Assembly (NCBI GenBank): GCA_000991645.1
Contig: LBRX01000020.1
Coordinates: 1-15,710 of the forward strand
Origin: Candidatus Moranbacteria bacterium GW2011_GWE2_36_40
GTDB lineage: Bacteria; Patescibacteriota; Minisyncoccia; Moranbacterales; GWC2-37-73
DNA: 15,710 bases
Direction: 5' to 3'
Positions within the stretch are counted from its first letter, which is position 1, and the number at the start of each line of letters is the position of its first letter. A program made the position numbers and the translations under genes. Under the pieces are notes generated by a model that made no database searches, was not told the origin of the DNA, and was given only the letters and a program-made list of their open reading frames with translations. Shown here in pieces: positions 1 to 6,306 of this stretch.

Positions 1-167
1 TACAATGCACTTTTCTAGGATTTCATTATCTGGCATTTTCTATGATTAACTTTCGGTCAATATTCGGGAAAAATCTATGATTACTTTAGACCAGTTCTTA
101 CCTTATTTAAGTATATCATATTATTCGAAAAACACTATACTCTTGCAAAACAAAAAAGACCTACCTC

Positions 168-623
168 CTACGACTCATGACTTGAAATTTTTGACCTATT
201 GTCAATCCAACTTTGCAGAATTATTCTAGCAGCCTCACTGTCATCATGTTCTGCAATATTTTTTCCACCTCGCAATTTTATGTTTTGATGCGCCATCTTG
301 GTTGTAAACATCTCATCTTGAAACATTACTGCTATTTTTAATTCTTTTTCAATTTTTTTTCCAAAAGCCATTTTTCTGTCAAAACTCTCCTCATCCTTTT
401 CATGCCAAGCCAGACCCATGACAATTGTTTTTACATTCTTTCTTTCCAAAATTTCCGCCAAATTTCTCATGAAATTGCTATCGTTTTTAAGTGTGTCAAA
501 AGCAAAAGCCATTTGAGTTTCTTCATCTGCAATTGCCAAGCCAATCTTGGCCACACCAAAATCCAACCCCAAATAATGGCTCACATTAGCTGAATCTTGA
601 CTATCTATTGACTTTATCATCAT
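168..623 (-). CDS. ruvX: YqgF/RuvX family RNase H-fold nuclease (putative Holliday junction resolvase / pre-16S rRNA nuclease)
   Basis: A 151-residue protein of the usual family length. The RNase H-like fold starts at about residue 18 with LGLDFGVAKIGLAIAD, which gives Asp21 as the first catalytic acid; the family usually has Arg where this protein has Lys26. A second motif, IVMGLAW, lies at 67-73. QDEMFTTKMA at 102-111 matches the family DE-(R)-TT-A motif with Glu104. HDDSEAARIILQSW at 126-139 carries the C-terminal Asp. The family acts in 16S rRNA 5' end maturation and has been linked to recombination. The start is uncertain: two ATG codons are adjacent (623 and 620) and neither has a Shine-Dalgarno. 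The first 16 residues precede the conserved core, and a GTG at residue 14 is an alternative. The gene is divergent from the plus-strand unit at 702, and the two promoter regions overlap. Confidence 0.9.
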   Translation of the reverse strand: MMIKSIDSQDSANVSHYLGLDFGVAKIGLAIADEETQMAFAFDTLKNDSNFMRNLAEILERKNVKTIVMGLAWHEKDEESFDRKMAFGKKIEKELKIAVMFQDEMFTTKMAHQNIKLRGGKNIAEHDDSEAARIILQSWIDNRSKISSHES

Positions 624-636
624 ATTGTGCTATTAT
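608..636 (+). promoter_or_regulatory. Sigma70-type promoter with extended -10 for the small plus-strand unit
   Basis: TTGACT at 608-613 is followed, after exactly 17 bases, by TATTAT at 631-636. The TG at 628-629 gives an extended -10 (TGcTATTAT). The predicted start is near 643, about 60 bases before the ATG at 702. The -35 lies inside the 5' end of the divergent ruvX. The element is directly visible; its activity is inferred. Confidence 0.65.
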
Positions 637-644
637 TAATCATC

Positions 645-661
645 GGTATACACAGTATACC
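645..661. promoter_or_regulatory. Perfect 7-3-7 palindrome, candidate operator between divergent promoters
   Basis: GGTATAC-ACA-GTATACC is a perfect inverted repeat. It starts about two bases after the predicted plus-strand transcription start. It also contains the sequence that reads as an extended -10 on the minus strand (TGgTATACT). A dimeric repressor bound here could control both the small plus-strand gene and ruvX. An RNA hairpin in the 5' UTR is the alternative reading. Confidence 0.5.
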
Positions 662-662
662 A
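654..662 (-). promoter_or_regulatory. Possible extended -10 promoter for ruvX
   Basis: Read on the minus strand, TGGTATACT supplies TATACT (654-659) with an upstream TG. The predicted start is near 647, about 24 bases before the ruvX ATG. No good -35 is seen at 16-18 bases; TTGTGA lies 21 bases upstream. In AT-rich DNA this could be chance. Confidence 0.3.
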
Positions 663-701
663 TATCCCAAAATTTAGTTCTCACAAAAAAGGAGACGTAC
701 A

Positions 702-941
702 ATGGAAAACAGTTTTCTATACATGGCAATGTTTGCAGTATTCTTTTGTTTTTTTGTCTGTGGGAAATCGATTTTCAATTTCGATCTCCTGCCTTCGAAA
801 AAAGATTTTCGTCCATTTTTGGCTCAAAGCAAAACCTGGCTGAAGAATGTTCTTAAGAGGCATTCTTCTCGCAGAAAGAGAGAGAGAACAAAGATTATAC
901 CGATTGGGAGAACATCCGTCTCCCTAACGTATTACAAATGA
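702..941 (+). CDS. Small membrane protein with a strongly basic tail, unknown function
   Basis: This 79-residue ORF is not recognised as a known family. Residues 5-21 form one hydrophobic segment rich in Phe, Met and Cys. The rest is markedly basic, with clusters KK at 33-34, LKR near 51-53 and RRKRER near 57-62. By the positive-inside rule this suggests one membrane span with a cytoplasmic basic tail. The start is well supported: GGAG sits 7 bases before the ATG. The unit is complete, with a promoter at 608-636, a palindrome at 645-661 and an intrinsic terminator 8 bases after the stop. It is monocistronic and runs opposite to everything else in the window. Codon use includes CTG, CCG and ACG, rarer in the neighbouring genes. 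An 8-bp inverted repeat inside the frame (842-849/861-868) leaves room for a structured RNA instead of, or as well as, a protein. Confidence 0.55.
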   Translation: MENSFLYMAMFAVFFCFFVCGKSIFNFDLLPSKKDFRPFLAQSKTWLKNVLKRHSSRRKRERTKIIPIGRTSVSLTYYK

Positions 942-948
942 ACTTCTC

Positions 949-992
949 AGGACCCCACCTCCAGTATCATCGGAGGCCAGGGGTTCTTTTTT
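949..992 (+). terminator. Rho-independent terminator of the small plus-strand gene
   Basis: The outer stem pairs AGGACCCC (949-956) with GGGGTTCT (980-987). The inner stem pairs CCTCC (958-962) with GGAGG (972-976), with a 9-base loop. Five further T residues follow at 988-992. There is no matching A-tract on the other side, so it is directional and does not end the minus-strand map transcript. Confidence 0.9.
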
Positions 993-1006
993 ATCTTCGT
1001 ATTTTT

Positions 1007-1039
1007 CTAAAAAGCTAATAAGCTAAAGCCTAAAAAGCT
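1007..1039 (-). repeat. Word repeat spanning the map stop codon
   Basis: CTAAAAAGCT occurs exactly at 1007-1016 and 1030-1039, with related AGCTAA words between. The second copy is the last three codons of map including its TAG. On the minus strand the array ends in AGCT-tatt-AGCT followed by T5, which could act as a weak terminator. Confidence 0.5.
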
Positions 1040-1797
1040 GTTAAAACTTCAACTCCGTTTTTCGTGATTAAAATAGTGTTTTCGTAGTGGGCGGAAAGTT
1101 TTCGGTCAGCTGTAAGGTATGCCCAACCGTCAGGACTCATGACCGTAAGGTGTGTTCCAATGTTAACCATTGGCTCTAACGCTAAAGTCATTCCTTCTTC
1201 TAAAACCAAATCTCTGAAACCTTTTTCAAAATAATTCGGAACTTGAGGATCTTCGTGAAGATTCTTTCCTATGCCATGTCCAACCAAATTTTTAACTACT
1301 GAAAAACCAGCGTCTTCCGCAACCTTTTGCGCATTTTTGCAATATTGGCTAAGCGTTGAACCAGCTTTTAGATTTTTTATGCCTTTCCAAAAACATTTTT
1401 CAGTAACTTCGATTAATTTCTGAGCTTCATCACTAATTTCTCCAACAGCAAAAGTGCGTGCCATATCAGAATAAAATCCTTCGATTTCAATGCCAATATC
1501 AATCTTGAAAATATCTCCGTTTTTCAAAATTTTATCCTCACTTGGAATACCATGCACGATTTCATCATTAATTGAAGCGCAGATTGTTGCCGGAAAAGGA
1601 TTTTTGCCACCACCATAACCCTTAAATGCAGGATTTCCTCCAGCCTTCAAAACAAGCTCTTCGGCGAGCTTGTCAATTTCTATTGTGCTCACGCCAGGTC
1701 TAACTTGCCCACCAATTTCTCGCATAATTTCAGCAAGTACCTTGCCAGCCCGACGCATAATATTTAATTCAATTTCATTTTTTATATGAATAGACAT
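1030..1797 (-). CDS. map: Type I methionine aminopeptidase
   Basis: A 255-residue cytosolic enzyme that removes the initiator Met from nascent proteins. All catalytic residues of the pita-bread fold are present: His82 (INDEIVHGIP), metal ligands Asp100 and Asp111 (KIDIG and YSDMARTF), His174 (VGHGIGKNLHEDP), Glu208 (LALEPM) and Glu239 (HYENTILI). These match the E. coli set with an offset of three. I chose ATG 1797, where the family N-terminus begins (MSIHIKNEIELNIMRRAG). A GTG at 1812 adds five residues that lie in the repeat-like spacer. No Shine-Dalgarno is visible. It follows adk, as in many spc operons, but here it is the last gene; infA and rpmJ do not follow. Confidence 0.96.
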   Translation of the reverse strand: MSIHIKNEIELNIMRRAGKVLAEIMREIGGQVRPGVSTIEIDKLAEELVLKAGGNPAFKGYGGGKNPFPATICASINDEIVHGIPSEDKILKNGDIFKIDIGIEIEGFYSDMARTFAVGEISDEAQKLIEVTEKCFWKGIKNLKAGSTLSQYCKNAQKVAEDAGFSVVKNLVGHGIGKNLHEDPQVPNYFEKGFRDLVLEEGMTLALEPMVNIGTHLTVMSPDGWAYLTADRKLSAHYENTILITKNGVEVLTAF

Positions 1798-1801
1798 AAA
1801 T

Positions 1802-1895
1802 ATCAGAACCACTGATTATCACTGATCTTTCTGATCACACATGAAAAAAAATCAGCGAAATCATGTATAATCATGTGTTAATCTGTGGTTCAGAT
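1802..1895 (-). repeat. Large imperfect inverted repeat between adk and map
   Basis: The arm from 1802 (ATCAGAACCACTGATTATCA) matches the reverse complement of the arm ending at 1895 with three mismatches and one bulge over about 24 bases. ACACATGA (1837-1844) and TCATGTGT (1871-1878) give a second, inner perfect pairing. The distal arm includes the adk TGA stop at 1890-1892. Confidence 0.7.
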
Positions 1896-2528
1896 TTGCT
1901 TAATAATATCTTCAAACACTTTTTCAACACTTTGGTTTCCATCCACCTCAATGAGCATTCCATTTTCTCTGTATTGTTCGATAACGGGCACAGTAACTTC
2001 ATAAAAAGTTTTGAGTCTTTTGGCCACGCCGTCTGGAGTGTCATCATTTCTTTGCATCACAGGTCCTCCACAAGTCGGACAAGGATCTTCATTATTGGCA
2101 ATGTGTTTGCCCAAGACAAAGTGCCTGTAACAAACGGTGCAAGCATAACGCTTTGTGATGCGTGAAACTGATTCATCGTATGGAAGAGTAATATAGATAG
2201 CCCTGTCTATTGGCCTGCCAAGTTCTTTTAGCATTTTTTCAACAGGATCAATCTGACCCAATGTTCGCGGCGCACTATCCAATATGATTCCTTTTGAAGT
2301 AACAACTTTTTCCAAACTGTTTTTAATGATATCCACAGTAATTTCGTCAGGGATCATTTCTTTTGAGTCATTCAGTTGTTTTATTTTTCTTCCCAACTCT
2401 GAATTTTCTCTGCCAATTTCACGAAAAATCTGACCGGTTTCAATATGTGCAAGACTATATTTTTCAGCCAAAAGATCTGCCTGTGTCCCTTTCCCACTTC
2501 CCTGAGGACCAAAGATAATTAGATTCAT
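1890..2528 (-). CDS. adk: Adenylate kinase, zinc-LID type
   Basis: A 212-residue enzyme that interconverts ATP + AMP and 2 ADP. The P-loop GPQGSGKGT is at 7-15. The AMP region contains TGQIFRE at 31-37. The LID has a four-cysteine zinc site at Cys130, 133, 150 and 153 (CTVC and CPTC). The start is ATG 2528 because MNLIIFGPQG is the true family N-terminus; an in-frame ATG at 2567 only adds 13 residues translated from the repeat-filled spacer. The usual DGFPRT motif reads DSAPRT (84-89), while its Arg and the downstream Gln remain. HISTGD reads HIETGQ. These are uncommon substitutions near the AMP site, though the rest is intact. It lies between secY and map as in classical spc operons. Confidence 0.95.
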   Translation of the reverse strand: MNLIIFGPQGSGKGTQADLLAEKYSLAHIETGQIFREIGRENSELGRKIKQLNDSKEMIPDEITVDIIKNSLEKVVTSKGIILDSAPRTLGQIDPVEKMLKELGRPIDRAIYITLPYDESVSRITKRYACTVCYRHFVLGKHIANNEDPCPTCGGPVMQRNDDTPDGVAKRLKTFYEVTVPVIEQYRENGMLIEVDGNQSVEKVFEDIIKQI

Positions 2529-2532
2529 TACA

Positions 2533-2645
2533 AAATTTCGAATTTTGAATTTTGAATTTCGAATCAAATTCGAATGATTTAATGTTTAAATAATTCAAAA
2601 CATTAAAAATTTATTCAAAATTAAAAATTTTAAATTAAAAATTCG
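2533..2645 (-). repeat. AATT-rich word repeat between secY and adk
   Basis: The plus strand carries repeated words of the form GAATTTTGAATTTTGAATTTCGAA, then an arm of AAAATT words. A perfect 10-bp stem, TTTAATGTTT (2578-2587) with AAACATTAAA (2598-2607), has a 10-base loop. The first words are open in frame with adk, which creates the false N-terminal extension of that gene. Confidence 0.6.
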
Positions 2646-2660
2646 AGCGTAGCGAGGCAT

Positions 2661-3932
2661 TTAGAATCCTTCGTAATCTCTCATGACAAGTTGTCCCTCA
2701 ATTTGCTTTATTGTTTCAATAACAACTGAAACAACAATAAGAATGCTTGTTCCGCCAATCTGCACAGCCTGAACGCTTGTCAGACCCTGAACGATAAATG
2801 GCAACACAGCAATAGTTCCCAAGAAAACCGATCCAGTAAGAGTGATACGATTCATGATCTTGTAGAGAAAATCGGCAGTTGTTTTTCCTGGTCTTATACC
2901 AGGAATATAACCACCTTGTTTTTGAAGATTTTCAGAAATTTTGACTGGATCAAAAACAACTGCAGTATAAAAATAAGTAAACATCACAATAAGCACAAAG
3001 TACATACTACTATAGAAAACTTGATTTTGGAAAAGAGTATTCACAAATTTTGCAGCCTCAGCAATTGAAGGATTGGATGCTTTCATCAAAAAGGTTGCGA
3101 TCATTCCTGGAAAAAGCATAATTGACATTGCAAAAATTATTGGGATCACACCAGCTTGATTAACTCTGAGTGGCAAATGAGAAGTTGAACCACCATAAGT
3201 CTTATCTCCTCTAACCCTCTTGGCATAAGAAACTGGAATATTACGCTGTCCCTCTGTAACCATAACAACCCCAGCAATTGTGATTAATGTTACCAACAAA
3301 AGCCCGAGGTAAGTAAAAATTTGAGTTGAATCCAGGGTTAAAAATAATTTTGAAATTCCACTTGGAAGACCACTAACAATTCCAGCAAAGATTATCAAGG
3401 ACACGCCATTTCCAATACCTTTTTCCGTGATAAGCTCTCCAAGCCACATCAAGAAAACTGTTCCAGCAGTTGCGACAATAACAATAACAGCAATATCATA
3501 GGTAGAAGATATCGTTAGCACACCCTGAGAACGAAGCAATGTGACCATTGAAAAAGTTTGCAAAACTGCCAAAGGAACAGTTAGCCAACGAGTCCACATG
3601 TTAAATTTTTGACGTCCTGCCTCCCCTTCTTCTTTGTATATTTGCTCAACTCTCGGCACAATCATCGTCAAAAGTTGCATAATGATTGAAGCAGTAATAT
3701 ATGGTCCAACTCCCAACATGACAATTGAAATATTTGAAAGACCTCCTCCAGAAAAAACATTAAGCATTCCAAGGAATTGATTACCTTCAAAAAGACGCTT
3801 CAATTGTTCAATATTAACTCCCGGCAAAGGAATATTGGCTGCAATACGAAAAACAATAAGAACCCCCAAAATAAAGAGGATCTTATTGCGAAGTTCACGT
3901 ATTTTGAAGATTTGAGTTATTTTTTCAAACAT
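2661..3932 (-). CDS. secY: Preprotein translocase subunit SecY
   Basis: A 423-residue integral membrane protein, the channel of the Sec translocon, with the expected ten hydrophobic segments. Signatures in order: IPLPGVN near the N-terminus, then FSGGGLSNISIVMLGVGPYITASI (plug and TM2 region), GEAGRQKFNMWTRW, a GIGNGVSLIIFAGI helix, the cytoplasmic RNIPVSYAKR loop, LPLRVNQAGVIPIIFA, YIPGIRPGKTTADFL in the ribosome-contacting loop, and the C-terminal MRDYEGF. It follows rplO, the canonical place. The length is slightly below the E. coli protein (443). No Shine-Dalgarno is visible. Confidence 0.97.
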   Translation of the reverse strand: MFEKITQIFKIRELRNKILFILGVLIVFRIAANIPLPGVNIEQLKRLFEGNQFLGMLNVFSGGGLSNISIVMLGVGPYITASIIMQLLTMIVPRVEQIYKEEGEAGRQKFNMWTRWLTVPLAVLQTFSMVTLLRSQGVLTISSTYDIAVIVIVATAGTVFLMWLGELITEKGIGNGVSLIIFAGIVSGLPSGISKLFLTLDSTQIFTYLGLLLVTLITIAGVVMVTEGQRNIPVSYAKRVRGDKTYGGSTSHLPLRVNQAGVIPIIFAMSIMLFPGMIATFLMKASNPSIAEAAKFVNTLFQNQVFYSSMYFVLIVMFTYFYTAVVFDPVKISENLQKQGGYIPGIRPGKTTADFLYKIMNRITLTGSVFLGTIAVLPFIVQGLTSVQAVQIGGTSILIVVSVVIETIKQIEGQLVMRDYEGF

Positions 3933-3937
3933 TGATA

Positions 3938-4026
3938 TTAGTTAAATAGTTACGTAGTTTCTTAGTTAACTAGGTATAAAAACTGCTTCACTAATCAACT
4001 ATGCACCTAATCAACTATGCACCTAA
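3938..4026 (-). repeat. TTAGTTGA-family element between rplO and secY
   Basis: The left arm has TTAGTTAA-like words; the right arm is a perfect tandem 16-mer, TCAACTATGCACCTAA, at 3995-4010 and 4011-4026. The second unit lies inside rplO and encodes its last three residues and TAG stop. The arms are mutually complementary. Confidence 0.8.
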
Positions 4027-4461
4027 TTCCAGGATTTTTCCACCTGCTTTAATTATAGCATCTTTGGCAGATTGGGAAAGAAGTATTTCTGCTGAAATAG
4101 TAAGTTTTTTTGTGATTGTTCCAGTTGTAAGTATTTTTACACCATTTTTCACGTCAGCCTTATCAACAAGCTTAGCTCCAAGCAAAGTTTCCATTGAAAC
4201 AATATCGCCATCTTTAAAAACTTTTTCCAATGATTCTAATTTCACAACAGCTTTTTTAGCTGCAAGTGATTTGAATCCACGAACTTTTTTCAAGCGTTCA
4301 ACCAATGAAGATCTTCCACCTTCAAACAAAGGATCTATTGAAGCTCCAGATCTAGCCTTTTGTCCCTTATTTCCACGTCCAGAATAAGTACCTCGCTTTC
4401 CACCACGACCAACGGTTTTCTTATCTTTACGTTTTTTTACTGTAAGTTGATGAATTTGCAT
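4015..4461 (-). CDS. rplO: 50S ribosomal protein L15 (uL15)
   Basis: A 148-residue protein of normal length. The basic Gly-rich N-terminus (KKRKDKKTVGRGGKRGTYSGRG, residues 9-30) is the family RNA-binding extension. The C-terminal globular domain contains ILTTGTITKKLTISAEILLSQSAKDAIIKAGG, matching the L15 signature. L15 assembles late on the large subunit and contacts 23S rRNA domain II. Its upstream neighbour is rpsE; rpmD, which usually separates them, is missing. The C-terminal LGA-stop is encoded by the first unit of a tandem 16-mer repeat. A weak AGGG lies just before the ATG. Confidence 0.96.
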   Translation of the reverse strand: MQIHQLTVKKRKDKKTVGRGGKRGTYSGRGNKGQKARSGASIDPLFEGGRSSLVERLKKVRGFKSLAAKKAVVKLESLEKVFKDGDIVSMETLLGAKLVDKADVKNGVKILTTGTITKKLTISAEILLSQSAKDAIIKAGGKILELGA

Positions 4462-4464
4462 AAC

Positions 4465-4561
4465 CCTACAAAATTACAAATCTTTTACAAATATACAAAT
4501 AAACAAATTATATTTTGAATATAGATATATTTTTTCAGAAATGTTAATTCTTTATATTAAC
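4465..4561 (-). repeat. TACAAA-word spacer between rpsE and rplO
   Basis: ACAAA words recur at 7-12 base intervals in 4465-4507. GTTAAT (4543-4548) and ATTAAC (4556-4561) form a small perfect stem. The 113-base gap is too short for rpmD and no ORF is seen in it. Confidence 0.45.
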
Positions 4562-4574
4562 AAAAAATTATTTT

Positions 4575-5114
4575 TTATTTAACTTCTTTAACATTTTCCT
4601 TGGCTACTACCTTAACTTCCTGAGCATCCTTAATTTCCTTTATTCTTGGTGCTTTCAAAGCTTTCAACGCTTCAATTGTTACTCTGGCAACATTAAGCTT
4701 GTTTGAAGTTCCCAAGGATTTTGAAACAATATCCCTGATACCAGCCAAATCCACCACAGCACGAACAGCTCCTCCAGCAATAACACCTCGTCCCTTTGAA
4801 GCAGGCTTCAATAAAACTTTTGCACTTCCCAACTTCATACTAATATCATGAGGGATTGTATTATCAGAAAGTTTAACAGTAATCATTGATTTCTTGGCAT
4901 CATTATAGGCTTTACCAATCGCATCAGAAACATCCGATCCTTTGGAAACACCAACACCAACACGTCCTTTACGATCACCAATAACCAAAGTGGCACGAAA
5001 ACGAAATCTTCGACCGCCTTTCACTACACGAGTAACACGAGCCAAATCCAAAAGTTTTTGTTCAAACTCTGGTTTTTCTCTTCGCTGTTGTTTTTTCCCT
5101 GGTCTCTTATTCAT
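4575..5114 (-). CDS. rpsE: 30S ribosomal protein S5 (uS5)
   Basis: A 179-residue protein. The double-stranded RNA-binding fold is seen in the N-terminal half: ARVTRVVKGGRRFRFRATLVIGDRKGRVGVGVSKGSDV (about 26-63), with the Gly-rich loop involved in decoding accuracy. The second domain has VLLKPASKGRGVIAGGAVRAVVDLAGI, the family signature, and GTSNKLNVARVTIEAL. It has a modest Lys/Val-rich C-terminal tail. This gene has one of the few recognisable Shine-Dalgarno sequences among the ribosomal genes here: AGGA at 5122-5125, 7 bases before the ATG. It follows rplR in the canonical order. Confidence 0.97.
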   Translation of the reverse strand: MNKRPGKKQQRREKPEFEQKLLDLARVTRVVKGGRRFRFRATLVIGDRKGRVGVGVSKGSDVSDAIGKAYNDAKKSMITVKLSDNTIPHDISMKLGSAKVLLKPASKGRGVIAGGAVRAVVDLAGIRDIVSKSLGTSNKLNVARVTIEALKALKAPRIKEIKDAQEVKVVAKENVKEVK

Positions 5115-5123
5115 ATTTTTATC

Positions 5124-5222
5124 CTAGATCTCGTAGCACCTAGCTCGAAACCTTTTTATTATTTCTAATTTTATAAAATTCCAAATACTATTTTATGGGT
5201 TATCGGTTTTAAGTTATGGGCT
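5124..5222 (-). repeat. Spacer words between rplR and rpsE
   Basis: Short repeated words are visible (CTAGATCTCG/CTAGCTCG near 5124-5148; TTATGGG at 5193-5199 and 5214-5220), but the inverted symmetry is weaker than in other spacers. Confidence 0.35.
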
Positions 5223-5573
5223 TTAAAATTGTAGTCCACCCTCTCTTGCTCCTTCGGCCAAAGCTTTAACTTTTCCATGATATCTATATCCTGCACGATC
5301 ATAGGTCACACTTACAATTTTTAATGCAATACATTTTTCAGCAATAAGCTTGCCAACTTGTTTTGCACCATCCACAGTATTGGAAGCTTTTTTCAAATCA
5401 GAAAGTTTTGCGCTTGCCAAAGTTTTCCCAATCGTATCATCAATAACCTGAGCATAAATGCTTTTCAGACTTTTGAACACAGCTAATCTGGGCCTTGAAG
5501 CTGTTCCGGAAATTTTTGCACGAACTCTACGCTTTCTTTGAATTCGTCCGCTATTGCTACTCAATTTGTTCAT
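5223..5573 (-). CDS. rplR: 50S ribosomal protein L18 (uL18)
   Basis: A 116-residue protein that binds 5S rRNA together with L5. The basic N-terminus (GRIQRKRRVRAKISGTASRPRLAVFKSLKSIYAQVIDD) and C-terminal SVTYDRAGYRYHGKVKALAEGAREGGLQF are diagnostic; family members usually have a FDRGG.YHGRV motif, here YDRAGYRYHGKV. The length is typical. It lies between rplF and rpsE as expected. No Shine-Dalgarno is visible before ATG 5573. Confidence 0.96.
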   Translation of the reverse strand: MNKLSSNSGRIQRKRRVRAKISGTASRPRLAVFKSLKSIYAQVIDDTIGKTLASAKLSDLKKASNTVDGAKQVGKLIAEKCIALKIVSVTYDRAGYRYHGKVKALAEGAREGGLQF

Positions 5574-5582
5574 ATAATATTA

Positions 5583-5664
5583 ACTTTCAACTAACAACAC
5601 ACAACTGACAACTTTTTTGAATGTAACTATTTGTTGTTTGTGGTTAGTTGCTAGTTGTTAGTTA
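5583..5664 (-). repeat. CAACTAACAAC-word inverted repeat between rplF and rplR
   Basis: The left arm has AACTAACAACACACAACTGACAAC-type words; the right arm has GTTGTTTGTGGTTAGTTG-type words, the inverted form. The right arm runs into the rplF stop codon at 5662-5664. Confidence 0.65.
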
Positions 5665-6198
5665 TTTGGATGATTTCTTACCTTCCTTTCTTCGAACATG
5701 TTCTCCTACATATTTAAATCCCTTTCCTTTATATGGTTCCACTGGCTTAAGCGCTCTTATATTGGCAGCAAATTGCCCAACAGCATGTTTATCAATTCCA
5801 CTTACTGTCATTGTATTTCCTTCAATAACAACCTCCAAGCCTACAGGAACTTCAACAACAACAGGATGAGAAAATCCGAGTGCAAGAGTGATTGTCTTAC
5901 CAGCAATAGACATACGGAAACCAACTCCATTAAGTTCAAGTTGTTTCTTAAATCCACCTACCACTCCTTCAATCATATTTTCAATTCTACGAGCAGTTGT
6001 ACCCCAAATAGCAGGAACATGTTTTCCTTTGCTCTCTTTTTCAACTGTAAATTCATTTTCACCAAATTTAATAGAGACATCATTGTGATGTTCAAATTTC
6101 AATTCACCCTTTGGACCTTTGACAATAATCAAATTCTTGTCAGCTGTTACACTAACTCCCTCTGGGATTGCTACTGGTTTTTTTCCAATTCTACTCAT
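5662..6198 (-). CDS. rplF: 50S ribosomal protein L6 (uL6)
   Basis: A 178-residue protein with the two tandem L6 folds. The N-terminus MSRIGKKPVAIPEGVSV and the second-domain signature PVEPYKGKGFKYVGEHVRRKEGKKS (about 152-176) are characteristic. L6 sits near the sarcin-ricin loop and the factor-binding site. It lies between rpsH and rplR in the standard order. Its TAA is part of the word array that fills the next spacer. No Shine-Dalgarno; the start is preceded by ATT. Confidence 0.97.
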   Translation of the reverse strand: MSRIGKKPVAIPEGVSVTADKNLIIVKGPKGELKFEHHNDVSIKFGENEFTVEKESKGKHVPAIWGTTARRIENMIEGVVGGFKKQLELNGVGFRMSIAGKTITLALGFSHPVVVEVPVGLEVVIEGNTMTVSGIDKHAVGQFAANIRALKPVEPYKGKGFKYVGEHVRRKEGKKSSK

Positions 6199-6211
6199 AA
6201 TATATAGTTCA

Positions 6212-6302
6212 TTAGTTGATTAGTTTCTTAGTTGATTAGTTTCGTTTCTTAGAAAATTTTCTTATTCCTATTTAACTATGCAACTAATTAACCACCTAAC
6301 TA
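6212..6302 (-). repeat. TTAGTTGA-family element between rpsH and rplF
   Basis: Left arm of TTAGTTGA octamers, a centre with the 12-base palindrome AGAAAATTTTCT, and a right arm of AACTAATT words. Bases 6236-6292 are identical to 8585-8641, a 57-base exact duplicate. The arms are inverted copies of each other. Confidence 0.85.
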
Positions 6303-6306
6303 TTGT

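Noticed and set aside
1..36. Open frame on the minus strand starting MPDNEILEK at 36 and running off the left edge
   Set aside because: Only 12 codons are visible and there is no clear Shine-Dalgarno. A TGaTATACT extended -10 lies upstream at 110-118, but this is not enough to call a gene.
160..168. AGGAGGT just after the ruvX stop on the minus strand
   Set aside because: It looks like a Shine-Dalgarno, but no ORF longer than about 10 codons begins within reach.
608..856. 82-codon plus-strand ORF overlapping the promoter
   Set aside because: It has no Shine-Dalgarno, begins at the -35 box, and overlaps the better supported ORF at 702 in another frame.
1798..1812. GTG start for map at 1812
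   Set aside because: It adds five residues before the conserved N-terminus and lies in the inverted repeat; ATG 1797 fits better.
2529..2567. N-terminal extension of adk from ATG 2567
   Set aside because: The 13 added residues are translated from the word repeat of the spacer, and the family N-terminus begins at ATG 2528.
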